The notes below the pieces were generated by a model. The model was not told where the DNA came from. It did not search any database and saw only the letters and a list, made by a program, of their open reading frames with translations. Shown here piece by piece: positions 38,745-48,933 of a stretch of DNA of 51,405 nucleotides. The position numbers and the translations under genes were made by a program. Source of the stretch: Bacteroidota bacterium (GTDB lineage: Bacteria > Bacteroidota > Bacteroidia > Chitinophagales > Chitinophagaceae); NCBI GenBank assembly GCA_014190475.1, contig BJGL01000008.1, positions 1 to 51,405 of the forward strand, read 5' to 3'. Position 1 is the first letter of the stretch, and every line of letters begins with the position of its first letter.

Positions 38745-38786
38745 CGCACAAAAAAAGAACCCCTGCCTATCGACAAGGGTTCTTTT
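38745..38786 (-). terminator. Intrinsic terminator of atpD-atpC
   Basis: AAAAGAACCC (38753-38762) and GGGTTCTTTT (38777-38786) form a perfect 10-base stem with a 14-base loop. On the minus strand the stem runs into a seven-T tract and then GTGCG. It lies just after the atpC stop. The symmetric A/T flanks could also let it stop plus-strand transcription. Confidence 0.85.
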
Positions 38787-38803
38787 ACAAAATTCGATTC
38801 GGA

Positions 38804-39058
38804 TTATAGTGCAGCGCCGCCCTCAACCAGTACCGTAACGCGGTTGTTCAACACTTCAACAAATCCGCCCTGGATAGAAAAACGAGCCAGGTCATTTTGT
38901 TTATCACGCAATACTTTGATGGTTCCCGCTTGAAGCGCACTGATCAATGGAGCATGTTTTTCCAACACTTCAAATGATCCAGTGAGGCCAGGCATTTGCA
39001 CGCCATAGGCATCGCCACTAAATAATTTTTTCTCAGGTGTCAGAATCTCAACAGTCAT
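38804..39058 (-). CDS. atpC: ATP synthase F1 epsilon subunit, short form
   Basis: The epsilon subunit belongs to the central stalk of F1 and couples rotation to catalysis. The 84-residue protein begins VEILTPEKKLFSGDA and ends with the QGGFVEVLNNRVTVL strand of the N-terminal beta-sandwich. The C-terminal two-helix domain (about 50 residues in E. coli, 139 total) is missing. That domain causes self-inhibition of ATP hydrolysis in other bacteria. As far as I recall, short epsilons are common in Bacteroidota, so this is not a truncation by mutation. It starts 11 bases after atpD. Confidence 0.93.
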   Translation of the reverse strand: MTVEILTPEKKLFSGDAYGVQMPGLTGSFEVLEKHAPLISALQAGTIKVLRDKQNDLARFSIQGGFVEVLNNRVTVLVEGGAAL

Positions 39059-39069
39059 GTCCGTTGTAT

Positions 39070-40680
<1,611 letters not shown>

Positions 40681-40686
40681 TCACGG

Positions 40687-40713
40687 TTGGCCCGAGCGCC
40701 TTTCCTACATTTG
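40687..40713 (+). promoter_or_regulatory. Predicted promoter of the GNAT-like gene
   Basis: TTG at 40687-40689, a 16-base spacer and TACATTTG at 40706-40713 match the Bacteroidota promoter. The -7 box is perfect, the spacer slightly short. The ATG at 40718 follows after only 4 bases. Confidence 0.6.
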
Positions 40714-40717
40714 TCCC

Positions 40718-41881
40718 ATGCTAATTCGGGAGGTAAAAAATCGGAAGGACCAGCAGGATTTTTTAAAAGTAAATGTGGTGCTTTTCAAAGGCGACTCCAA
40801 TTATATCCGCCCACTTGATAAAGACGTGGAGGAGGTTTTTGACCCTGCAAGAAATAAGGCTTTTCGTTTTGGGGAGGCCATCCGATGGGTTCTCGAGGAT
40901 CAGCAGGGTAATTTAATAGGACGAATTGCCGCATTTGTCAATAAAAAATATCGAACAAAAGGTGATCGGTTTCCGGTGGGAGGAGTAGGTTTTTTTGACT
41001 GTATTGAAAACCAGCAGGCCGCTAATCTTCTGTTTGATACAGCTCGCGAATGGCTGCTTGCCAAAGGAATGGGAGCAATGGACGGCCCTATCAATTTTGG
41101 AGAACGGGACCGCTGGTGGGGGCTGATTGTAGAAGGGTTCCAACCACCTCTGTATTGCATGAGCTATAGCAAGCCTTATTATCGTAGGCTGTTTGAGGGG
41201 TATGGATTTCAACCCTTTTTCAACCAATATTGTTACGGGCTAGATCCCACCCGGGAGATCAGTCAAAAATTAATTGATCGCCACGCTGACGTAAAAAAAG
41301 ATCCAGGTTTTAAAGCTGTGCATGTCACAAAAAAAGAATTGGACAAGTTTGCTGTGGACTTTTCAATCGTGTATAACAGTGCTTGGGCGGGGCATGGGGG
41401 GCTGAAGGAAATCAGTAAGGAACTTGCTATTTCCATGTTCAGAAAGATGAAACCCGTAATGGACGAAAAAATTGTTTGGTTTGCTTATTACCACGATCAA
41501 CCAATTGGAATTTTTATCAATATCCCTGACTTAAATCAGTGGTTTAAGTATCTAAATGGCCAGTTTGGACTATTGAGTAAACTTAAATTTTTATGGATCA
41601 AGTGGACCCGACCCAACCAAAGATTCACAGGTATAATTTTTGGCGTGGTACCCGAATTTCAGGGAAAGGGAATTGATGCATTTATGATCAATGAAGCAAA
41701 GTTTGTGGTGCAGGCTTTGCATCGATACAATTACTACGAATTACAATGGATCGGAGATTTTAACCCAAAAATGATCAATGTAGCAACAGGGCTGGGAGAT
41801 ACCTATTTGACCAGACAATTGATTACCTGGCGTTATCAATTTGACCCCACACTCCCCTTTGAAAGACATCCGATTTTATAA
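40718..41881 (+). CDS. GNAT-fold protein of unknown substrate
   Basis: This 387-residue cytoplasmic protein resembles the N-acyltransferase superfamily. The N-terminal half has an acetyltransferase-like strand pattern ending in GAMDGPINFGERDRWWGL. The C-terminal half has GIIFGVVPEFQGKGIDAFM, where the V-x-P-x-x-Q-G-K-G pattern corresponds to the acetyl-CoA pyrophosphate loop of GNAT enzymes (Q/R-x-x-G-x-G/A). ELQWIGDFNPKMINVATGLG follows as the terminal strand-helix. Related proteins of this length are common in Bacteroidota and uncharacterised, from memory. No partner gene suggests the substrate. The ATG lies 4 bases after a perfect -7 box. Confidence 0.7.
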   Translation: MLIREVKNRKDQQDFLKVNVVLFKGDSNYIRPLDKDVEEVFDPARNKAFRFGEAIRWVLEDQQGNLIGRIAAFVNKKYRTKGDRFPVGGVGFFDCIENQQAANLLFDTAREWLLAKGMGAMDGPINFGERDRWWGLIVEGFQPPLYCMSYSKPYYRRLFEGYGFQPFFNQYCYGLDPTREISQKLIDRHADVKKDPGFKAVHVTKKELDKFAVDFSIVYNSAWAGHGGLKEISKELAISMFRKMKPVMDEKIVWFAYYHDQPIGIFINIPDLNQWFKYLNGQFGLLSKLKFLWIKWTRPNQRFTGIIFGVVPEFQGKGIDAFMINEAKFVVQALHRYNYYELQWIGDFNPKMINVATGLGDTYLTRQLITWRYQFDPTLPFERHPIL

Positions 41882-41918
41882 GCGCTTATTTGACTGTTGA
41901 GTTTCTTATCTTGCGACC

Positions 41919-43706
41919 ATGGACCGCTTTATTGTTTCTGCCCGTAAATACAGACCTCAGCTATTTGATTCGGTTGTGGGACAGGAACATATTACTACCA
42001 CCCTCAAGAATGCAATCCGAAATCAACAGCTGGCACATGCATTTTTATTTTGCGGTCCTCGAGGAGTAGGAAAAACTACCTGTGCCCGAATTCTTGCTAA
42101 AACAATCAACTGCGAAAAGCCAACAAAAGAGGGAGAAGCCTGCGACCAATGCAACAGCTGTATTTCCTTCCGAGAGGGTGGCTCCATCAATTATTTTGAG
42201 CTGGATGCGGCTTCCAATAATTCGGTAGAAGACATTCGTACACTCACAGAACAAGTTCGATTCGCTCCACAAGGAGGACGATACAAGGTGTATGTAATTG
42301 ACGAGGTACACATGCTCTCTACAGCAGCTTTTAACGCCTTCTTAAAAACACTGGAGGAACCGCCCCCCTATGCCATCTTTATTTTAGCGACCACGGAGAA
42401 ACACAAGATTCTTCCTACCATTTTGAGTCGTTGTCAAATTTTTGATTTTAAAAGAATTACCACCGCCGATACAGTAGCGCATCTCGAGAGCATTTGTAAA
42501 AAAGAAAAAATCAAAGCGGACAAAGCGGCCTTGCAAGTTATTGCACAAAAAAGTGAAGGGTGCATGCGAGATGCGCTCAGTTTATTGGATAAAATTGTAA
42601 GTTTTACCAATGGTGCAGTCGATTACACACAAATACTAGAGCATTTAAATATCTTGGATGAAGATTATTTTTTCCGCTTCATCCATTGCATGCAAGCACA
42701 GGATTTAGCTCAGGCACTTCTATTGTACGATCAAATCAATCAGAAAGGATTTGATGGAGATCTTTTTATAAACGGCCTGGCAGAATTTACCCGAAATCTG
42801 TTGGTCTGTCAGGATACAAAGGCAGTTGCCTTGTTAGATGTAGTGGAATCCTTTAAAGACAAATACAAGGAAACGGCAAAAGCTATTTCCACTGCAACAC
42901 TAGTGAGCCTTTTGAACATTTTAAATGAGGCCGAATTAAATTATAAGGCCGCTCGCAATAAGAGACTATACGTTGAGCTGGTGCTGATTAAACTTTGCTA
43001 CCTGGAACAAGCGCTGGGTATTACAACAGGAGAACCCAGTCTCTCAAAAAAAAAAATAACTGAAGCCCCAATCGGTTTTAAGGCGAGTCCTATTCGTCCG
43101 TATTCCCCTGCCTCCTCCACAAAAACAGTTGTTCCCGCGCCGGCAAAAATGCCAAACGCCCCGGTAAGGACAACTGATTGCGCCAAATTAATCATAGAAA
43201 CCAAAAGTGAAGAACAACGCCCTCTTGTGAAAGAGACAATGCGTGAATCAGTTCCTCCAAAACTAAGTGCGCTTTCTAAAATTCGTGAACAGTTCAAACA
43301 AACAGCAGTTCACGAATCGATGGAAGAAAAACAGCTAGATGAATCTGCTTTACAAGAGGCCTGGAAACTCTATACACAACAACTTAAAGAATCCAAAAAC
43401 CCGGCGGCACAACCTTTTGACGCTGCAAGTTTACGGATCATTGACTCCAGCACTTTTGAAGTGGTAACTGCCAATAACATTGAGCAACGATTTATTGAAC
43501 AAGAACGGAATAAGTTGTATGCTTATCTGCAAGAAAAACTGTCTAACAAAAACCTGCAGTTTAGTGTGGTTGCTGATGAACAAAAAGGGGCCGCCCTTTC
43601 CACGGAGGGAATCCTGAGTTCCAAAGAGCGTTACCAGGAAATGGTCAAGCGATACCCCCTAATCCAGGAATTGAAAGAACGATTGAAGCTTGACCTGGAT
43701 TACTAA
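41919..43706 (+). CDS. dnaX: DNA polymerase III subunits tau/gamma (DnaX)
   Basis: DnaX is the ATPase of the clamp loader and, as tau, also ties polymerase cores together. The 595-residue full-length frame has Walker A GPRGVGKT at 46-53. The zinc-binding cysteines are C65, C75, C78 and C81, the DEVH Walker B is at 128-131, and the sensor region SRC is at 170-172. Domain III follows to about residue 365, then a Pro-rich linker and a C-terminal tau-type domain. At codons 376-380 (SKKKI) the DNA holds a run of 11 A. One base gained or lost gives a stop within two or three codons, so a gamma-like product of about 379-381 residues is predicted. A weak -7-like box, TTATCTTG, lies 5 bases before the ATG. 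Confidence 0.96.
   Translation: MDRFIVSARKYRPQLFDSVVGQEHITTTLKNAIRNQQLAHAFLFCGPRGVGKTTCARILAKTINCEKPTKEGEACDQCNSCISFREGGSINYFELDAASNNSVEDIRTLTEQVRFAPQGGRYKVYVIDEVHMLSTAAFNAFLKTLEEPPPYAIFILATTEKHKILPTILSRCQIFDFKRITTADTVAHLESICKKEKIKADKAALQVIAQKSEGCMRDALSLLDKIVSFTNGAVDYTQILEHLNILDEDYFFRFIHCMQAQDLAQALLLYDQINQKGFDGDLFINGLAEFTRNLLVCQDTKAVALLDVVESFKDKYKETAKAISTATLVSLLNILNEAELNYKAARNKRLYVELVLIKLCYLEQALGITTGEPSLSKKKITEAPIGFKASPIRPYSPASSTKTVVPAPAKMPNAPVRTTDCAKLIIETKSEEQRPLVKETMRESVPPKLSALSKIREQFKQTAVHESMEEKQLDESALQEAWKLYTQQLKESKNPAAQPFDAASLRIIDSSTFEVVTANNIEQRFIEQERNKLYAYLQEKLSNKNLQFSVVADEQKGAALSTEGILSSKERYQEMVKRYPLIQELKERLKLDLDY
43046..43056 (+). other. A11 slippage site inside dnaX
   Basis: Eleven consecutive A residues follow TC. 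In the zero frame they encode Lys-Lys-Lys and the start of Ile. With 12 A the frame reads on to Asn-Asn and TGA; with 10 A it meets TAA directly after the third Lys. Both single-base slips therefore end translation just after the ATPase/oligomerisation domains. Confidence 0.75.
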
Positions 43707-43748
43707 TCCCTTATTTTATCTTAATTTCGGCCCCAAATTCATTTGGGA

Positions 43749-45368
43749 ATGGCCGAAGTGATCCTCATGCCGAGACTTAGTGATACGATGACCGAAGGAG
43801 TTATCGCTGCCTGGCATAAAAAGGTTGGTGATCGAGTAAAGAAAGGTGATCTGCTTGCAGAAGTGGAAACTGATAAAGCAACCATGGAGCTGGAGAGCTA
43901 CAAGGATGGCGTGCTTTTACACCTGGGTGGAGAAAAAGGATCTAAAATCCAGGTCAATGATTTGCTAGCCATTATTGGAAATGAAGGGGAGGATATTTCC
44001 TCCTTACTAAATAAGCCCGCAGCTGCTGCAACCACACCAAGTTCCCCAGCTGTTGAAACAGCCGTTTCACCCGCGCCAACTTCTGGCTTGGATTTATCAA
44101 AAATGGAAGAGGTGGTTTTGATGCCCCGACTCAGCGACACCATGGAAGTGGGTGTAATTGCTGGCTGGCATAAGCAAGTGGGCGACGCTGTAAAAAAAGG
44201 AGATGTATTGGCTGATATCGAAACGGATAAAGCAACCATGGAATTAGAGAGTTACAAAAATGGTACACTGCTTTATATCGGCGCAGAAAAAGGAGAGAAA
44301 ATTCCAGTCAACGGATTGCTCTGTGTAATTGGTGAAAAAGGCAAGGTTAATGTAGACGCGATTGTTGCCGCCGCCAAATCAGGAGCTAGTTTAACAACAC
44401 AGGTTGCTGCGACTAGTACACCAACTGCCCCGACTCCTTCCACACCCGCTCCTGTAATTTCCACCCCCGCAACAATAGCAGAAACGGTATCATCCACTTC
44501 AAATGGAAGAATAAAAGCTTCTCCCCTGGCTAAAAAAATTGCACAGGACAAAGGAGTTGATCTTTCTTCTCTGCGTGGAAGTGGTGATGGTGGCAGAATT
44601 ATCAAAGCGGATTTGGATAATATTCCTACTGGTGCAAGATCAACAACACCAGTAAGCGCAGCACCCGTCTACACAGGACAGACTACCGAAGGATTTACTG
44701 ACATACCTAATTCACAAATGCGTGGTGTTATAGCACGCAGATTGGCTGAAAGCAAATTTTCTGCTCCCCACTTTTATCTCAAAATGGAGATAAATATGGA
44801 TCAGGCTATTTCCGCTAGAACGCAATTAAACGAAGTAAGTCCTGTTAAGGTTAGCTTCAATGATTTTGTAATTAAAGCAGTGGCGCTTGCCCTTCGTCAA
44901 CATCCTGCTGTCAATGCCTCCTGGCTAGGTGATAAAATCAGACGTTATCATCACGTTCACGTGGGTGTTGCTGTTGCTATTGAGGATGGATTGATTGTTC
45001 CTGTAGTGCGATTTGCAGATAACAAAACGCTTCCTCAAATTGCAGCTGAAGCAAAAGAATTAGCCGCTAAGGCCAAGAGTAAAAAGCTTCAGCCCAACGA
45101 ATTCACAGGCAATACTTTTACCATTTCCAATCTGGGAATGATGGATATCGATGAATTTACAGCCATCATCAATCCACCAGACAGTTGTATTCTAGCTGTG
45201 GGACGGATAAGCGAAAAGATAGTTCGCAAAGCGGATGGATTTGCTGCTACCCAAGTCATGAAAGTAACATTGAGCTGCGACCATCGTAGTGTAGATGGAG
45301 CATCCGGAGCCGCTTTCCTGCAAACCGTAAAGAAGTTGCTGGAGAACCCGATCCAACTCTTTCTTTAA
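43749..45368 (+). CDS. pdhC: Dihydrolipoamide acetyltransferase (pyruvate dehydrogenase E2) with two lipoyl domains
   Basis: E2 is the core of the pyruvate dehydrogenase complex and passes the acetyl group from lipoate to CoA. The 539-residue protein has two N-terminal lipoyl domains, each with the same ETDKATMELESY loop (lipoyl lysines K43 and K161), joined by Ala/Pro/Thr linkers. Next is the peripheral-subunit-binding domain (about 255-295, SPLAKKIAQDKGVDLSSLRG). The catalytic domain carries the active-site histidine in DHRSVDG (H512). The ATG at 43749 is preferred to the in-frame TTG at 43743, which lies in a -7-like box (TTCATTTG). Genes for E1 and E3 are not in the window. A 2-oxoglutarate or branched-chain specificity cannot be fully excluded. 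Confidence 0.92.
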   Translation: MAEVILMPRLSDTMTEGVIAAWHKKVGDRVKKGDLLAEVETDKATMELESYKDGVLLHLGGEKGSKIQVNDLLAIIGNEGEDISSLLNKPAAAATTPSSPAVETAVSPAPTSGLDLSKMEEVVLMPRLSDTMEVGVIAGWHKQVGDAVKKGDVLADIETDKATMELESYKNGTLLYIGAEKGEKIPVNGLLCVIGEKGKVNVDAIVAAAKSGASLTTQVAATSTPTAPTPSTPAPVISTPATIAETVSSTSNGRIKASPLAKKIAQDKGVDLSSLRGSGDGGRIIKADLDNIPTGARSTTPVSAAPVYTGQTTEGFTDIPNSQMRGVIARRLAESKFSAPHFYLKMEINMDQAISARTQLNEVSPVKVSFNDFVIKAVALALRQHPAVNASWLGDKIRRYHHVHVGVAVAIEDGLIVPVVRFADNKTLPQIAAEAKELAAKAKSKKLQPNEFTGNTFTISNLGMMDIDEFTAIINPPDSCILAVGRISEKIVRKADGFAATQVMKVTLSCDHRSVDGASGAAFLQTVKKLLENPIQLFL

Positions 45369-47212
45369 TGTTTGGACTGCAGTAAAGCTAACTTACCATC
45401 CATTGTAGCCACTAACACTTTATTTTTTCCAACTGGTCTCACTGTGTTGACCATGGAGTTATCTAGTTTATGCGCCCAGTTTACTTTTTGAAGGTTGGGG
45501 TCAACGGCATAGATCACCCCATTGCGAGTACCAAATAGCAACTCGCCATCTTGTTCTATGATCATCGAGGGTACATGTTCATACCCAAATCCAACATGCA
45601 TTTTCCAGGCGGCAACCTGAGGGTTGGCACTTGCCTGATAAGCTACCAACGTATCCTGCATAGACTTGCCAAAAATCCATTTACCATCCTTCGATATTCC
45701 AATGGATTCACGCACCCCGCCATCCTTTACACGCCAACGTGTTTGACCAGTGGCCAAATCAATTGCAGTAGTGAAACGATCTGGAGCCATAATAAAAACA
45801 GTACCATTTGATACTACTGGTATGCAAGAAGCCGGTGAGAAATTTCTAACCATACTCCCATTATTCCATTTCCACGCTAAGGCTCCCGAAGCTGCCTCTA
45901 TAGCATAGAGATGACGATCCCAGGCGCCAATTATCACTTTGCCATCTGCCAAAAGTGGTGTACTCACCACAGGCCCTTCAAGTTCCTCAAATTGCCAGAT
46001 TAACTTTCCTGTTTGGAGATGCAGTGCTACCACTCGATGATCGCTGGTGCCAATATAAACCGTATCTCCTGCTATAACGGGTGAACCTAAAACAGCCGCG
46101 CGGGCTTGCCACTTCCATTGCAATTTTCCTGTTTGTAATTGCAAACAATAAACGGCTCCATCCGCAGAACCCACCACTACATTATTTTTTTGTATTGCCG
46201 GAGATGAATAAATGGGACCTTGCGTAGCAAATTGCCATTTTCGCTTTCCAGTTTTTGCTGCATACCCATTAATAAATCCTGCTTGATTTCCTACCACTAC
46301 CCAATTGGTTGACCATGCAGGTGTAGAGATGATATTAGCCTGATCAGCTACTTCCCATACCCGTTTTACTTTTTGATAGGTTGAATTAATAGTATAGGAA
46401 GGTCGGGGATAATTGATAGACGCAGATGTGCTTTTATACTGAAGAGAAACTACATTCCAAACAGGGAGTGTTCTTCGGCCAGGTCTGCGCTCAGCAAAAA
46501 AAACACTATCGGTTGTCCACTCTACAATATTGTATCCCCCAATCTCTGCTTTTGCACGAAGATTAGAACGACCCATCACACCGGGTATACCCTCAAAATC
46601 CATTTTTTTATTGGCATGCCCATGTCCACAGATAGCCAGGGCAATATTTTTCTTTCGAACACGATCTGTCACTTCATACCAGTTATCCAGGGAATTGTCC
46701 AACGGGTAATGATTGACCATCACCAAAGGAGAATTATCAGGTAAGGCAGCCAGTGTGCTATCTAACCAATTAACAGCATCACGGGGAACATGGCCATCAC
46801 TCATTCGAACGTAAGGACCCGATGCACAACCGATAAACTGAATCCCTCCGTGGGAAAAACTAAAACGATCCATTCCAAAAATTTGTGTAAACCCAAGTCC
46901 ACCACTCTCACTCCAGCCTGTATCATGGTTGCCTGGAATGATATACCAGGGAATTTTTAAACTATCCAATATCTTTTTTGCGAGCAGCAACTCCTCCTGC
47001 GTACCTAATTCAGTGATGTCCCCGGTCAATAACACAAATGCCAAATCCTTCTGTTCGTTTATATCCTGAACCGTTCTTCTTAAATCCTCCTCGGCCGCCC
47101 CATTGGGCGAGCCAATATGCGTATCCGTAACAAAAGCAAAACGAAAGGAGCTTTGCTGGGCGAATAAGCCCGCCTGTAAGAGCAGGGCAATGACAAGCAG
47201 TTGAAATTTCAT
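45365..47212 (-). CDS. Exported calcineurin-like phosphoesterase fused to a PQQ-type beta-propeller
   Basis: This 615-residue protein has a signal peptide (about 1-19), then a metallophosphoesterase domain (about 22-250) with all metal-binding motifs: DTH at 30-32, GD at 64-65, GNHD at 94-97, NHYP and GHGHAN. From about 290 to the end there are six or seven repeats of the PQQ/quinoprotein propeller type, with recurrent G-x-(L/K)-x-W blades such as TGKRKWQF, TGKLQWKW, TGKLIWQF and SGALAWKW. Enzyme and scaffold are thus on one exported chain. The substrate could be a phosphoester at the cell surface. It may also bind wall or nucleotide-like ligands through the propeller. The stop is shared as TTAA with pdhC. 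Confidence 0.9.
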   Translation of the reverse strand: MKFQLLVIALLLQAGLFAQQSSFRFAFVTDTHIGSPNGAAEEDLRRTVQDINEQKDLAFVLLTGDITELGTQEELLLAKKILDSLKIPWYIIPGNHDTGWSESGGLGFTQIFGMDRFSFSHGGIQFIGCASGPYVRMSDGHVPRDAVNWLDSTLAALPDNSPLVMVNHYPLDNSLDNWYEVTDRVRKKNIALAICGHGHANKKMDFEGIPGVMGRSNLRAKAEIGGYNIVEWTTDSVFFAERRPGRRTLPVWNVVSLQYKSTSASINYPRPSYTINSTYQKVKRVWEVADQANIISTPAWSTNWVVVGNQAGFINGYAAKTGKRKWQFATQGPIYSSPAIQKNNVVVGSADGAVYCLQLQTGKLQWKWQARAAVLGSPVIAGDTVYIGTSDHRVVALHLQTGKLIWQFEELEGPVVSTPLLADGKVIIGAWDRHLYAIEAASGALAWKWNNGSMVRNFSPASCIPVVSNGTVFIMAPDRFTTAIDLATGQTRWRVKDGGVRESIGISKDGKWIFGKSMQDTLVAYQASANPQVAAWKMHVGFGYEHVPSMIIEQDGELLFGTRNGVIYAVDPNLQKVNWAHKLDNSMVNTVRPVGKNKVLVATMDGKLALLQSKH

Positions 47213-47278
47213 AAAGGGAAAATACTAAAGATTCCCTAGGCGCTCCTTTTCATTTTTGAATTGGCGTAGCTTTACATC

Positions 47279-47647
47279 ATGGGAAATCCAAAACCTACCC
47301 TGGTACTGGGCGCTTCAGAAAAGGAGGATCGATATAGCAATCGTGCCATCAAAGACCTGCAATTATTTCAACACCCTGTGTATGCCGTTGGAGTCCGAAA
47401 AGGAATGGTAGGATCCACACCCATTGAAACTACTTGGGTTCACCCTACCGAGTTGGATACTGTTACGCTCTATCTTTCTCCAGAAAATCAAAAACCCTTT
47501 TACAACTATCTTTTGGAGCTGAAACCGAAGAGAATCATTTTCAACCCCGGTACTGAAAATGAAGAACTTCAATTGTTGGCCCAAGAGGCTGGCATCAATA
47601 CCCTGGAGGCTTGTACATTGGTCCTGCTCAGAACAGGCCAGTACTGA
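47279..47647 (+). CDS. CoA-binding domain protein (YccU-like)
   Basis: This 122-residue protein consists of one CoA-binding Rossmann domain (CoA_binding_2 type). The N-terminal loop is LVLGASEKEDRYSNRAIKDL, followed by HPVYAVGVRKG, DTVTLYLSPENQ, KRIIFNPGTENEEL and EACTLVLLRTG, matching the small YccU/YneT family. These proteins bind CoA or acyl-CoA and have no established reaction. A one-mismatch -7 box (TAGCTTTA, 47267-47274) ends 4 bases before the ATG. It is divergent from the phosphoesterase gene and 109 bases upstream of the ykuK-like gene. Confidence 0.88.
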   Translation: MGNPKPTLVLGASEKEDRYSNRAIKDLQLFQHPVYAVGVRKGMVGSTPIETTWVHPTELDTVTLYLSPENQKPFYNYLLELKPKRIIFNPGTENEELQLLAQEAGINTLEACTLVLLRTGQY

Positions 47648-47756
47648 ACCTAATTGAAGGTCAATTCACAATACACGGTATAGGCTGTGCATATCTTAAT
47701 GATTTCTTCATACCCTGTAACCGAATTAGCTAGTAAATTAGGAAAACAGAAAAATT

Positions 47757-48230
47757 ATGCAATGGAGAAAATTCAACGGAGACCCGGTGGAGCTTCCCAT
47801 TTTTCAGGCAGTGGAAGCGGCCATTCATCGTGAAACGAAACAGGGATACCGATTAAAAGTTTGTATTGGCACCGACTCACAGGTGAAAGGAAAAGAAACA
47901 GAATTTGCAACTGTCATTGTTTTCCTGCGAGAAGGACAAGGGGGTTTTATGTTCATCCATAATGAAAAAACACGTCAACCCTTTACCATAAAAGAGCGGA
48001 TGTTGATGGAGGTTTCTAAAAGCATTGAAGTGGCTTATGAGCTTTGTCCGCTTTTCACACAATACGATGTTGACATGGAAGTGCATGCAGACATTAATAC
48101 CAACCCACAGTTTAAAAGTAATGACGCCTTGCGTGAAGCAATGGGCTATATCCTAGGTATGGGTTTTGCATTCAAGGCCAAACCCGAAGCTTTTGCCAGC
48201 ACCAGCTGTGCCAATAAAATGGTGAACTAA
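47757..48230 (+). CDS. YkuK-family (DUF458) RNase H-like protein
   Basis: This 157-residue protein of the YkuK/DUF458 family is conserved in Bacillus and Bacteroidota and predicted to have an RNase H-like fold. CIGTDSQVKG carries a first acidic residue, MEVHADINTNPQFKSND the second conserved patch, and GYILGMGFAFKAKPEAFASTSCANKMV the strongly conserved end. Function is not established; a role in spore or RNA metabolism has been guessed for relatives. The leader is A-rich (ggaaaacagaaaaatt) with no Shine-Dalgarno. A short inverted repeat, AATTGA-agg-TCAATT, lies 90 bases upstream at 47652-47666. The stop is shared as CTAA with engB. Confidence 0.85.
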   Translation: MQWRKFNGDPVELPIFQAVEAAIHRETKQGYRLKVCIGTDSQVKGKETEFATVIVFLREGQGGFMFIHNEKTRQPFTIKERMLMEVSKSIEVAYELCPLFTQYDVDMEVHADINTNPQFKSNDALREAMGYILGMGFAFKAKPEAFASTSCANKMVN

Positions 48231-48856
48231 CGTCCTTTACTTTTTGTCTGATGTAAGCTACGTATGTAACGAAGCAGCTCCACCCGACCTTCCATTGCAA
48301 CAGCAGAAGTTAAAAAAATGGGAGGAAGGGCTTCCCATTCTTCGAGTAACCGGCTGGAAAATAAATCGACATTTCGCTGCGTAGCCCCCGGTTTATTTTT
48401 ATCGGTTTTTGTAAACACAATACTAAACGGCACCTGCCATTCCCCCAATTGATGTATAAAAGCAAGATCGATTGGCTGTGGGGTATGGCGGCTATCAATC
48501 AGTACAAATAAATTTTGAAGATTTTCTCTTTTCCGAATATATGATTCGATCATATTCCCCCAATTACGGCGTGCTTTTTGAGAAACGGTTGCGGCATAAC
48601 CGTACCCAGGTAAATCAACTAAATACCATTTTGTTTTATCCGTATCGATTACCTCAAAATGATTGATCAAACGAGTTTTACCAGGAGTGGCAGAAGTTTT
48701 TGCCAGTTTTGTAGAGCCTGTCAATAAGTTAATCAAGGAAGATTTACCAACATTACTACGGCCAATAAAGGCATACTCAGGCTTATCAGCAACCGGACAT
48801 TGTTTGTGGGTTTCGCTACTGATCAAATACTTGGCTTGTAAGGTAGGCTCTTTCAT
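48227..48856 (-). CDS. engB: Ribosome biogenesis GTPase EngB (YihA/YsxC)
   Basis: EngB is an essential small GTPase needed for maturation of the large ribosomal subunit. The motifs are G1 GRSNVGKSSLIN, G2 in PGKTRLINHF, G3 DLPGYGYA, G4 TKTDK and a G5-like SAV. With the ATG at 48856 (MKEPTLQAKYL) it has 209 residues and about 33 residues before G1, close to other EngB proteins. Methionines at 48877 and 48883 are alternative starts, and the frame extends to 48964, but that part overlaps ubiE and lacks similarity. No -7 box is seen for this gene. It is divergent from ubiE. Confidence 0.94.
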   Translation of the reverse strand: MKEPTLQAKYLISSETHKQCPVADKPEYAFIGRSNVGKSSLINLLTGSTKLAKTSATPGKTRLINHFEVIDTDKTKWYLVDLPGYGYAATVSQKARRNWGNMIESYIRKRENLQNLFVLIDSRHTPQPIDLAFIHQLGEWQVPFSIVFTKTDKNKPGATQRNVDLFSSRLLEEWEALPPIFLTSAVAMEGRVELLRYIRSLHQTKSKGR

Positions 48857-48921
48857 TTGGTAACACGAAGTAACCATTTTCATAGCAATCAACAAGCAAG
48901 CAAGTTCTGCCCTGCTCCCCG

Positions 48922-48929
48922 TACATTTG
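48922..48929 (+). promoter_or_regulatory. Predicted -7 box for ubiE
   Basis: TACATTTG is a perfect TAnnTTTG match and ends 4 bases before the ubiE ATG at 48934. The -33 element is not clear. The same octamer and the same 4-base distance occur at the GNAT-like gene (40706-40713). Confidence 0.58.
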
Positions 48930-48933
48930 CGAA

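Noticed and set aside
43860-44260. Direct DNA repeat in pdhC
   Set aside because: The repeat is explained by two homologous lipoyl domains with conserved ETDKATMELESY loops, a normal feature of E2 proteins, and not by a mobile or recombination element.
47652-47666. AATTGA-agg-TCAATT inverted repeat between two plus-strand genes
   Set aside because: The arms are only six AT-rich bases and no T-run or promoter box is near, so I did not call a terminator or operator; it is mentioned only as context of the ykuK-like gene.
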